From the NCBI GenBank assembly GCA_938018045.1, contig CALIIP010000128.1, forward strand, positions 1 to 13,219: a DNA stretch of 13,219 bases, given 5' to 3'. Each line of letters starts with the position of its first letter. Positions within the stretch are counted from its first letter, which is position 1. The notes beneath the pieces are model-generated. The model saw only the letters and a list, made by a program, of their open reading frames with translations. It had not been told where the DNA came from and did not search any database. Shown piece by piece: positions 1 to 6,518 of the stretch. Source of the stretch: an uncultured Flavobacteriaceae bacterium. Its GTDB lineage: Bacteria > Bacteroidota > Bacteroidia > Flavobacteriales > Flavobacteriaceae. The position numbers were made by a program, and so were the translations under genes.

Positions 1-2778
1 TGCCGTAAAACTCTCTTTGTTTTTTACCAATTCTTCTGGAGTTCCTTGAAAAATGAGTTCGCCTCCTTTTTTACCACCTTCCTTCCCAAGATCAAGGATA
101 TAATCAGCACATTTTATGAGTTCGATATTGTGCTCAATCACAATGATTGAATGTCCGTTTTTAATAAGCGCATTGAACGAAGCCAATAACTTTTTAATAT
201 CATGGAAATGAAGACCTGTTGTCGGTTCATCAAAAATGAATAAAGACTTGCTTTGACGCGTTCCTTTTACCAAGAATGATGCTAACTTAATACGTTGTGC
301 TTCACCACCAGAAAGGGTAGAGGAAGACTGGCCTAAAGTGACATAGCCCAAACCAACATCTTGCAATGGTTGTAATTTTTTGGCAATTTTTATTCCGTTA
401 TGCTCATTAAAAAATGCTATAGCATCATCTATTGTCGAATTCAATAAATCATTGATATTCATATCATGAAACTTCACTTCAAGCACTTCTTTTTTAAACC
501 TTTTTCCATGACACACATCACATTCTAAGTGAACATCTGCCATAAATTGCATCTCAATAGTTACTTCACCATCACCTTTACACGTTTCACAACGTCCGCC
601 TTCAACATTAAAAGAAAAATGTTTTGGCTTGTAATGTCTAATTACTGATAATTTTTGCGCAGAAAACAAACTACGAATGTCATCATACACCTTTATATAA
701 GTAACAGGATTTGAACGACTTGAGCGACCTATCGGATTCTGATTGATAAACTCTATATGCTCAATTTTTGATGTATCTCCTTTTATTTCAGTGTATTGAC
801 CTGCTTTTTCTCCGTAACCACTTATTGCTTTTTGCAATGCAGGATATAGAATTTTACTAACCAACGTACTTTTTCCACTTCCAGAAACTCCCGTAACAAC
901 TGTCAAAGTATTTAACGGAAATTTCGCGTCAATATTTTTTAGATTGTTCTGTCGTGCACCAATAATCTCGATGAATTTAGATGCCTTTCTTCTCGTTTTC
1001 GGAGTTTCAATTTCTAATTTTCCGTTTAAGTATTGTGCAGTTAATGAATCAGATTTTAAAATTTGTTTGAACGTACCTTCAGCAACAATAGCTCCACCAA
1101 GTGTTCCTGCTTCAGGACCAATATCGATAATCATATCAGCAGCCTTCATAATATCCTCGTCATGTTCTACAACAATCACTGTATTTCCTAAATTTCGTAA
1201 ATCTTTAAGCACAGCAATTAAGCGTTCTGTATCTTTAGGATGTAGGCCAATACTTGGTTCGTCAAGAATATACATCGAGCCAACCAAACTACTTCCAAGC
1301 GAAGTTGCCAAGTTTATTCGCTGACTTTCTCCTCCAGAAAGTGTGTTTGAAGTTCTATTTAATGTTAAGTAATTCAGTCCGACATTTGTTAAGAATTCCA
1401 ATCGATTATTTATTTCAATCAACAATCTTTTGGCGATATTTTTATCGTTTTCTGATAATTTAATTGTCTTGAAGAAACCTACCAATTCATCTAAAGGTAA
1501 ATCTACCAATTCAGAAATATTTTTACCGCTTACTGTTATGAAATCTGTTTCTTTTCGAAGACGTTTTCCTTCACAAGTTCCACATTTTGTTTTTCCGCGA
1601 TAGCGAGAAAGCATCACGCGATATTGAATTTTATAACTCTGTGATTCTAAATCTTTAAAGAACTGATCTAAGCCTTGAAAGTATTGATTTCCAGACCAAA
1701 TGAGTGCTTTTTCGTCTTCAGTTAATTCAAAATATGGACGATGAATAGGGAATTCAAACTTATAGGCATTGTCTAATAAATCTTCCTTAAAGTTTCTGAA
1801 ACTATCTGTTTTCCATGGAAAAATAGCATTATCATAGACAGAAAGTCCAGTATTTGGAATCACTAAATCTTTGTCAATTCCGATTGTATTTCCGTAACCT
1901 TCGCAAGTCGGACATGCTCCATAAGGATTGTTGAAACTAAATAAATGTGTGTTAGGCTCTAAAAATGACATTCCGTCTAACTCAAAAGAATTACTAAAGG
2001 TTGTCAGTTTTTTTGTTGATAGATTTTCGAGTGTACACGATCCTTTTCCTTCAAAAAATGCAATTTGTACTGAATCTGCCAAGCGATTGTAAAAATCTTC
2101 ATTGTGTTGCACTACAATCCTATCAACAACCAATTCAAAATCGTGACCTATATCTTTTTTTGCTGATGAAACCGTCTTTGCGAAATCTTCAATTCTTATG
2201 ATTTCACTTTTATATTTTATACGTGCATATCCTTGCTGAGAAAGAATAGATAATGTTTTTTCTACGTTTCTTTCTTCAGGAATATGAACTGTTGCCAATA
2301 AAAGCAACTTTGTTTTTTCTTCTAGTTTCTTTACATAATTAATAACATCTGTAACGGTATCTTTTTTTACTTCATCACCAGAAACAGGCGAGTAGGTCTT
2401 ACCAATACGCGCATACAGTAATTTCATATAGTCATAAATCTCGGTAGAAGTACCAACTGTTGATCTCGGATTTGTACTATTTACTTTTTGCTCAATCGCA
2501 ATTGCAGGTGCAATCCCTTTTATATAATCTACTTGTGGCTTATTCAATCTTCCTAAAAACTGTCTTGCGTATGAAGAAAGACTTTCTACATAGCGCCTTT
2601 GGCCTTCTGCATACAAGGTGTCAAAAGCCAAACTTGACTTTCCAGAACCAGACAAACCTGTTATAACAACCAATTTGTTACGCGGAATAGCTACGTCAAT
2701 ATTCTTTAAGTTATGCAGTCTTGCACCTTTTATAAGGATATTTTCTTTCGGATTTAATGCTGCAATATTTTTGGTCAT
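1..2778 (-). CDS. uvrA: UvrABC excinuclease subunit A (3' end cut by window edge)
   Basis: UvrA is the DNA-damage-sensing ATPase of nucleotide excision repair; as a dimer it scans DNA and loads UvrB at lesions. Reading from the ATG at 2778, 926 codons are open to the window edge. The protein starts MTKNIAALNP and the last visible residues are KNKESFTA; family members are about 940 residues, so only a short tail is missing. It has two ABC ATPase halves. The first has Walker A GLSGSGKS at residues 41-48 and signature LSGGE at 480-484. The second has Walker A GVSGSGKST at 630-638 and LSGGE at 822-826. The UvrA-specific zinc finger of the second half is intact (C730xxC733, 19 residues, C753xxC756). 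The first zinc module keeps C289xxC292, but its usual upstream CxxC is replaced by ELDG at 266-269. The gene is divergent from the sigma factor gene, with an exact -7 promoter element just upstream. Identity is certain from the motifs. Confidence 0.97.
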   Translation of the reverse strand, partial: MTKNIAALNPKENILIKGARLHNLKNIDVAIPRNKLVVITGLSGSGKSSLAFDTLYAEGQRRYVESLSSYARQFLGRLNKPQVDYIKGIAPAIAIEQKVNSTNPRSTVGTSTEIYDYMKLLYARIGKTYSPVSGDEVKKDTVTDVINYVKKLEEKTKLLLLATVHIPEERNVEKTLSILSQQGYARIKYKSEIIRIEDFAKTVSSAKKDIGHDFELVVDRIVVQHNEDFYNRLADSVQIAFFEGKGSCTLENLSTKKLTTFSNSFELDGMSFLEPNTHLFSFNNPYGACPTCEGYGNTIGIDKDLVIPNTGLSVYDNAIFPWKTDSFRNFKEDLLDNAYKFEFPIHRPYFELTEDEKALIWSGNQYFQGLDQFFKDLESQSYKIQYRVMLSRYRGKTKCGTCEGKRLRKETDFITVSGKNISELVDLPLDELVGFFKTIKLSENDKNIAKRLLIEINNRLEFLTNVGLNYLTLNRTSNTLSGGESQRINLATSLGSSLVGSMYILDEPSIGLHPKDTERLIAVLKDLRNLGNTVIVVEHDEDIMKAADMIIDIGPEAGTLGGAIVAEGTFKQILKSDSLTAQYLNGKLEIETPKTRRKASKFIEIIGARQNNLKNIDAKFPLNTLTVVTGVSGSGKSTLVSKILYPALQKAISGYGEKAGQYTEIKGDTSKIEHIEFINQNPIGRSSRSNPVTYIKVYDDIRSLFSAQKLSVIRHYKPKHFSFNVEGGRCETCKGDGEVTIEMQFMADVHLECDVCHGKRFKKEVLEVKFHDMNINDLLNSTIDDAIAFFNEHNGIKIAKKLQPLQDVGLGYVTLGQSSSTLSGGEAQRIKLASFLVKGTRQSKSLFIFDEPTTGLHFHDIKKLLASFNALIKNGHSIIVIEHNIELIKCADYILDLGKEGGKKGGELIFQGTPEELVKNKESFTA

Positions 2779-2804
2779 TTATAGTAGGAAAAATTGAATA
2801 GTTG

Positions 2805-2812
2805 CAAAGATA
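2805..2812 (-). promoter_or_regulatory. Probable uvrA promoter, -7 element TATCTTTG
   Basis: On the minus strand TATCTTTG exactly matches the Bacteroidota primary-sigma -7 consensus TAnnTTTG and lies 26 nt before the uvrA ATG. No TTG -33 element stands at the ideal distance; the nearest candidate is a TTA about 22 nt upstream. The rest of the 2779-3043 gap is very AT-rich, and I see no other gene in it. Confidence 0.45.
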
Positions 2813-3043
2813 AAATAAAGAACTCAGTATTTATTAATTGGTTGGTAAATAGTTATTAAATAGTTGTCTAAAGTATAGGTAACGTAAAATTTTATTGCTA
2901 ATTATTAGGTTGTTATATAAAAATAACACATATTTGTTGCTTACTTATAATACTTAGACCCTATAACATACTATTACTTTTAAAAATTTTAACGTTTAAT
3001 TTAGGCACTTATGCCTTCATTATTGTTTTTTAAATTTATAGTT

Positions 3044-3628
3044 ATGAATAAATTAAAGGTATTAGACAGCACGCTAGTTTCAAACTACATTAAAGGAGAT
3101 GAGAAATGTTTTGAAATTCTTATAGCAAGGCACAAACAACGTATTTACAATTTTATTTTTTCGAAAGTTCTCAATAGAGATGTCGCAGAAGATGTTTTTC
3201 AGGATACATTTATCAAAGTGATAAACAACTTAAAGAAAGGAAAATACAACGAAGAAGGTAAGTTCTTGCCTTGGGTTATGCGTATTGCTCATAATCTTGT
3301 AATAGATTATTTCAGAAAGAATAATCGTATGCCAAAATTTAAAAACACCGATGAATTTGATATTTTTTCAGTACTAGGAGATGGTGAGTTAAATGCTGAA
3401 AAACAGTTGATTAAAGAACAAATTTTGTCAGACGTTCGTCGTTTAGTTGACGATCTTCCAGCAGATCAAAAAGAAGTGCTTGTAATGCGTATGTATAAAG
3501 ATATGAGTTTTAAAGAAATCTCAGAATCTACAGGTGTAAGTATCAATACAGCATTAGGTAGAATGCGCTATGCACTTATCAATATGAGAAAATTAATAGA
3601 TAAATATAATATTATTTTGGTGAATTAA
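3044..3628 (+). CDS. RNA polymerase sigma factor, sigma-70 family (ECF-like)
   Basis: This 194-residue protein has the two-domain layout of small sigma-70 family factors. Region 2 covers about residues 24-92; AEDVFQDTFIKV (48-59) and the LPWVMRIAHNLVIDYFRK stretch (75-92) are the -10 binding and core-binding parts. Region 4 covers about 137-184, with LPADQKEVLVMRM followed by the helix-turn-helix FKEISESTGVSINTALGRMR (156-175). The linker is too short for a region 3. I chose the ATG at 3044 (MNKLKVLDST) over an in-frame ATG at 3011, because the 11 extra residues (MPSLLFFKFIV) are hydrophobic and unlike the start of the family. No anti-sigma gene with a membrane helix follows; the next plus-strand ORF is a 46-residue soluble protein. 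The target regulon cannot be told from the sequence. Confidence 0.93.
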   Translation: MNKLKVLDSTLVSNYIKGDEKCFEILIARHKQRIYNFIFSKVLNRDVAEDVFQDTFIKVINNLKKGKYNEEGKFLPWVMRIAHNLVIDYFRKNNRMPKFKNTDEFDIFSVLGDGELNAEKQLIKEQILSDVRRLVDDLPADQKEVLVMRMYKDMSFKEISESTGVSINTALGRMRYALINMRKLIDKYNIILVN

Positions 3629-3686
3629 CAATATAAGTGTAAATGCCTCGTTCTCATATTATAACTAATTAATTAATTTGGGGAAT

Positions 3687-3827
3687 ATGATGAAACTTTA
3701 CACTGAAAAGTCTTCTTTTAAGAAGCAACCAAAACAAGAAACAATTCAATTTTTACTCAACTATTCGAAGGCGCTGAAAATTATAAAAACTGAGAGTAAA
3801 AACTATATTGAATTGCATTTGAATTAA
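3687..3827 (+). CDS. Small 46-residue protein downstream of the sigma factor
   Basis: The ORF starts MMKLYTEKSS (ATG at 3687, or the next codon at 3690) and ends IELHLN, with stop TAA at 3825-3827. It is lysine-rich and soluble, without a signal peptide or membrane segment. A probable helix (ETIQFLLNYSKALKII, about residues 18-33) follows a basic stretch (KSSFKKQPKQE), and the last residues alternate like a beta strand. It lies 58 bp after the sigma factor stop, on the same strand, and a strong terminator begins 3 nt after its stop, which is what a real last gene of a transcript should look like. From memory, similar short proteins occur in other Flavobacteriaceae, but I cannot verify this here. 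Function is unknown; a role tied to the sigma factor is only a guess from position. Confidence 0.72.
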   Translation: MMKLYTEKSSFKKQPKQETIQFLLNYSKALKIIKTESKNYIELHLN

Positions 3828-3830
3828 GGG

Positions 3831-3868
3831 AAAAAAAGACTTATTTATTTTTAAATAAGTCTTTTTTT
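3831..3868. terminator. Perfect hairpin, bidirectional intrinsic terminator
   Basis: Two 17-nt arms (AAAAAAAGACTTATTTA at 3831-3847 and its exact complement at 3852-3868) enclose a TTTT loop. The A-tract on one side and T-tract on the other give a U-run on both strands. It sits between the small plus-strand ORF (stop ends at 3827) and the convergent endonuclease III gene, whose stop codon (3867-3869) overlaps the hairpin by two bases, so it can serve both transcripts. Confidence 0.88.
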
Positions 3869-4502
3869 ATTTAACAACAGATTTCCTTCCAATTTTTTGA
3901 AAGATTTTATCTTCTTCAATATTCCAGCCTCGAGCAGGAGAATATTCTCGTCCGTAATAAATAATTTGTAGATGTAATTTGTTCCATAACTCCTCTGGAA
4001 ACAGCCTTTTAGCATCTTTTTCGGTTTGAACTACATTCTTTCCGTTGGTTAAATTCCAGCGATACATCAATCTATGAATATGTGTGTCTACAGGAAAAGC
4101 AGGAACATTAAATGCTTGACTCATCACAACACTTGCCGTCTTATGACCAACTGCTGGTAATTCTTCCAAAAACTCAAAGCTTTGCGGTACTTCCCCGTCA
4201 TGCTTGTCAATCAGAATATGTGACAAACCATAAATTCCTTTTGATTTCATTGGTGATAATCCACACGGACGAATAATGGCTTTTATTTCTTCAACCGATA
4301 ATTTTATCATATCATACGGATTGTCAGCCTTTGCAAATAGGAGCGGAGTTATCGTATTCACACGCGCATCTGTACATTGTGCAGATAGTAAAACTGCAAT
4401 TAATAATGTATAGGAATCTTTGTGATCTAATGGAATTGGCGTTTCTGGATAGATTTCTTCCAACGTATCAATCACAAAATTTACTTTTTCTTGTTTGGTC
4501 AT
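3867..4502 (-). CDS. nth: Endonuclease III (DNA glycosylase/AP lyase), without Fe-S cluster ligands
   Basis: Endonuclease III removes oxidised pyrimidines in base excision repair and nicks the resulting abasic site. The 211-residue protein matches the usual length of about 210. The helix-hairpin-helix is LEELPAVGHKTASVVM (112-127), with the catalytic lysine at K121, followed by the catalytic aspartate D139 in FPVDTHIHR; both align with K120 and D138 of the E. coli enzyme. LLSAQCTDARVN (38-49) is the conserved substrate-pocket segment. Where the family normally carries a C-x6-C-x2-C-x5-C motif for a [4Fe-4S] cluster, this protein reads GREYSPARGWN (184-194) and then a lysine-rich tail without any cysteine, so the cluster is absent. 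The only cysteines are C43 and C80, away from that site. The gene is convergent with the sigma factor transcript and divergent from bcp. Confidence 0.95.
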   Translation of the reverse strand: MTKQEKVNFVIDTLEEIYPETPIPLDHKDSYTLLIAVLLSAQCTDARVNTITPLLFAKADNPYDMIKLSVEEIKAIIRPCGLSPMKSKGIYGLSHILIDKHDGEVPQSFEFLEELPAVGHKTASVVMSQAFNVPAFPVDTHIHRLMYRWNLTNGKNVVQTEKDAKRLFPEELWNKLHLQIIYYGREYSPARGWNIEEDKIFQKIGRKSVVK

Positions 4503-4613
4503 TCTTTAATTAGTTGTAAAGTTTGAAAGTATAAAAGTACAAAGTTTCATAAATACTTCGGTAAGTGAGAATAACTTTTTAACTTTCCACTTTTTAACAT
4601 TATAAACTATAAT

Positions 4614-5066
4614 ATGATTACACTAAAAATAGGAGATAAGGCACCAGATTTTAATTGCGAAGATCAAGACGGAAATATGATTCAATTGGCTGATTATAAA
4701 GGCAAAAAATTGGTTTTGTTCTTTTATCCAAAAGCGAGTACTCCAGGATGTACGGTTGAAGCCTGTGATTTGAGAGACAATCATCATACGTTTCAAGCCA
4801 AAGGTTATGAAATTTTGGGTGTAAGTGCAGATTCACAAAAGCGTCAATCAAATTTTAGAAATAAATATGAGTTTCCTTATCCGTTATTAGCAGATGAAGA
4901 TAAGAAAGTGATTAATGCTTTCGGAGTTTGGGGACCTAAGAAATTTATGGGAAAAGAATATGACGGAATTCACAGAACAACTTTTGTGATTGATGAAAAC
5001 GGAGATATCGAAGATGTGATACTTAAAGTAAAGACGAAAGAACATACAAAGCAGATATTGAAATAA
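4614..5066 (+). CDS. bcp: Thioredoxin-dependent thiol peroxidase, Bcp/PrxQ-type peroxiredoxin
   Basis: This cytosolic peroxidase reduces hydrogen peroxide and organic hydroperoxides using thioredoxin. It is 150 residues, a normal length. The thioredoxin-fold active site is FYPKASTPGCTVEACDLRD (37-55): C46 is the peroxidatic cysteine inside the P-x3-TPGC motif, and C51, five residues later, is the resolving cysteine typical of the PrxQ subclass. R121 in HRTTFVID is the conserved arginine of the active site. There is no signal peptide. The start MITLKIGDKAPDF is the standard family start. It stands alone on the plus strand, divergent from nth with a 111-bp gap, and is closed by a hairpin terminator directly after the stop. 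Its neighbour nth also deals with oxidative damage, although the two are on opposite strands. Confidence 0.96.
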   Translation: MITLKIGDKAPDFNCEDQDGNMIQLADYKGKKLVLFFYPKASTPGCTVEACDLRDNHHTFQAKGYEILGVSADSQKRQSNFRNKYEFPYPLLADEDKKVINAFGVWGPKKFMGKEYDGIHRTTFVIDENGDIEDVILKVKTKEHTKQILK

Positions 5067-5097
5067 AAAAAGGCTCTAATTTTAGAGCCTTTTTTTT
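5067..5097. terminator. Hairpin terminator between bcp and the convergent membrane-protein gene
   Basis: The arms AAAAAGGCTCTA (5067-5078) and TAGAGCCTTTTT (5083-5094) are exact complements around a 4-nt loop and are followed by further T residues. It begins at the base after the bcp stop codon. The A-tract on the left arm makes it usable for the minus-strand gene ending at 5144 as well. Confidence 0.9.
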
Positions 5098-5143
5098 CAA
5101 TTTTTTGTCATTCATGCGAAAGAAGGAACGACAAAACTTTAGT

Positions 5144-5506
5144 TTACTCCAACTCATCAAGTTCATTTAATTCTTCATCCAATTCTTCTATCTCCTTGAC
5201 AGCGTCTTCTTTAGATTTTTCATTACTCTGAATGAATTCAATATCTTCAGTAACTTTGTTTTCAAAAAATAACTGTTTGCTTGCCAAAATGATAATTGCC
5301 AATAAAGATAGTAGCACCACAATTCTAGCAAATGAAAACCCTGTGTTTTGTTTTTTTGCGGATATATATGCTATCAAACCCAATACAAGTCCGATTACAG
5401 CAGGAAAAACTGCAAGATTACTAATTGGTAAAAAAGAGAATATAAGCCCTAAAATCGCACCTAAAAACCCTAAAAAGGATAATAAAATGTTGAATGTTTT
5501 GTCCAT
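5144..5506 (-). CDS. Small membrane protein, three predicted helices and acidic C-terminal tail
   Basis: This 120-residue protein is not recognised as a named family. Three hydrophobic segments are visible: residues about 5-28, 31-50 and 60-80. The first two are rich in Gly, Leu and Ile and separated by the short PISN turn; the second and third are separated by the basic, probably cytoplasmic loop KKQNTGFSFAR (51-61). After the third helix comes a charged tail (82-120) whose last 17 residues are nearly all Glu, Asp and Leu in a repeating EELDEELNELDELE pattern, probably helical. There is no catalytic motif, so a scaffold or modulator role at the inner membrane is possible but not shown. The gene is single, convergent with bcp, and separated by 166 bp from the end of the envelope cluster upstream, so it may be transcribed alone. 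Confidence 0.8.
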   Translation of the reverse strand: MDKTFNILLSFLGFLGAILGLIFSFLPISNLAVFPAVIGLVLGLIAYISAKKQNTGFSFARIVVLLSLLAIIILASKQLFFENKVTEDIEFIQSNEKSKEDAVKEIEELDEELNELDELE

Positions 5507-5672
5507 GAATTATAAATTTTATTTTGTAAAGTTATACCAATTTAATTATAAAATCTTTCTAAAGCAAATTGAATTATTTTTTACTTATAAAAAGGCAAAA
5601 AATTAAAGAATAATATTTTTATAGTTTCATTTTTTGACAAAATAGAAGTGAAAAAGAAACAATTTATTAGAT

Positions 5673-6464
5673 TTATTTTATGGTTAAGTTGGTATCGCTC
5701 AATCTAATTTGAATAGAGCCAACAGGAATCGTTGCTTTGATAAGTGCAGGTAATCTATCATCATCTGCTGTTATCCAAATGTATTTTCCACCTTTTGCGT
5801 TTTCCAATTCTTTTCCTTGAAAACTAACAGACAGTTTATAACATTCTTTTGTTCCGTATTTACCGACTTTAATATTTTCTTTTCCAAGATACTTAACTGT
5901 TGCAGATTGTACTTCAGAATCTACAATTAGTTTTTTTGTTACTCGTTTTCCGATTGCAAAACTCTCATAATCTAATGTTCTAATCGTGTAAATTGCCGAA
6001 ACAATATCTAATGTGTTATAATCAATTGGAACATTGACTTTATAATCTTTATACCCTTTTTTATTCAGCGTAGAAACTGCAATTTTAGATTTGCGCTTGA
6101 ATAAATATTTGATATTTTTCTTATAAGTACCTTCTTCTATATTTCTTTTAAACAAAGATGGAAGTAAGGTTTTTGGGTTCACATATGATTCATACAAATC
6201 TCTGACTCTAAAATAACTATCCCAACTTGCGTACGTTGATGCTGTACATTTTAATCGCAATAATTCACGTGTTTTTGTTTTTACTGTTGATGTTTGCATC
6301 TTCACTTGCGCAACATCTGTCATAACTCCAGAAACATTGTAAGAAGCAATAAAAGTTAAATTCTCACCACTTTTAATATAGTTGTTTTCTTGGCTTTCTA
6401 TTGATAAAGTAGAGAATGCAGTTATCAGTAAAAAAAGAGATAAAACTGTTGTTTTTTTGAGCAT
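5673..6464 (-). CDS. DUF3108-type secreted (periplasmic) protein
   Basis: The 263-residue protein starts with a clear signal peptide (MLKKTTVLSLFLLITAFSTL, cleavage probably near residues 20-25) and has no lipobox cysteine, so it should be periplasmic or weakly surface-associated. The body is a beta-rich sequence in the style of DUF3108 proteins: YIKSGENLTFIASYNVSGV near the start, a central YNTLDIVSAIYTIRTLDY (154-171), and a C-terminal KYIWITADDDRLPALIKATI (227-246) followed by a strand ending in NLTIK. The family assignment rests on these recognisable segments and overall length; its biochemical function is unknown. It is the last gene of the minus-strand M23 peptidase / TonB receptor cluster, 54 bp after the receptor stop, which suggests cotranscription and an envelope role. 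I see no clear terminator after it. Confidence 0.82.
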   Translation of the reverse strand: MLKKTTVLSLFLLITAFSTLSIESQENNYIKSGENLTFIASYNVSGVMTDVAQVKMQTSTVKTKTRELLRLKCTASTYASWDSYFRVRDLYESYVNPKTLLPSLFKRNIEEGTYKKNIKYLFKRKSKIAVSTLNKKGYKDYKVNVPIDYNTLDIVSAIYTIRTLDYESFAIGKRVTKKLIVDSEVQSATVKYLGKENIKVGKYGTKECYKLSVSFQGKELENAKGGKYIWITADDDRLPALIKATIPVGSIQIRLSDTNLTIK

Positions 6465-6518
6465 AATTTCTGAAGTTGTTTATTTAACGAATGAAATATT
6501 CAATAAGTATGCCAACGC

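Noticed and set aside
944..2666. Several plus-strand ORFs of 66-126 codons inside the uvrA region
   Set aside because: They are antisense to a continuous, motif-complete uvrA frame and have no recognisable domain.
2930..2960. Possible sigma factor promoter CATATTTG with an upstream TTG
   Set aside because: It differs from the -7 consensus at its first base, the spacer is short, and it is about 100 nt from the start codon in very AT-rich DNA.
3011..3043. Upstream ATG giving an 11-residue longer sigma factor
   Set aside because: The extra residues are hydrophobic and unlike the family N-terminus; MNKLKVLDST at 3044 fits better.
4540..4590. AAACTTTG (minus) and TAACTTTT (plus) as nth and bcp promoters
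   Set aside because: Each has one mismatch to TAnnTTTG and no -33 element at the right distance; AT-rich sequence gives such matches often.
5103..5136. Imperfect inverted repeat TTTTGTC / GACAAAA beside the bcp terminator
   Set aside because: The 7-bp stem has a 20-nt loop and no adjacent U-run, and the better hairpin at 5067-5097 already explains termination.
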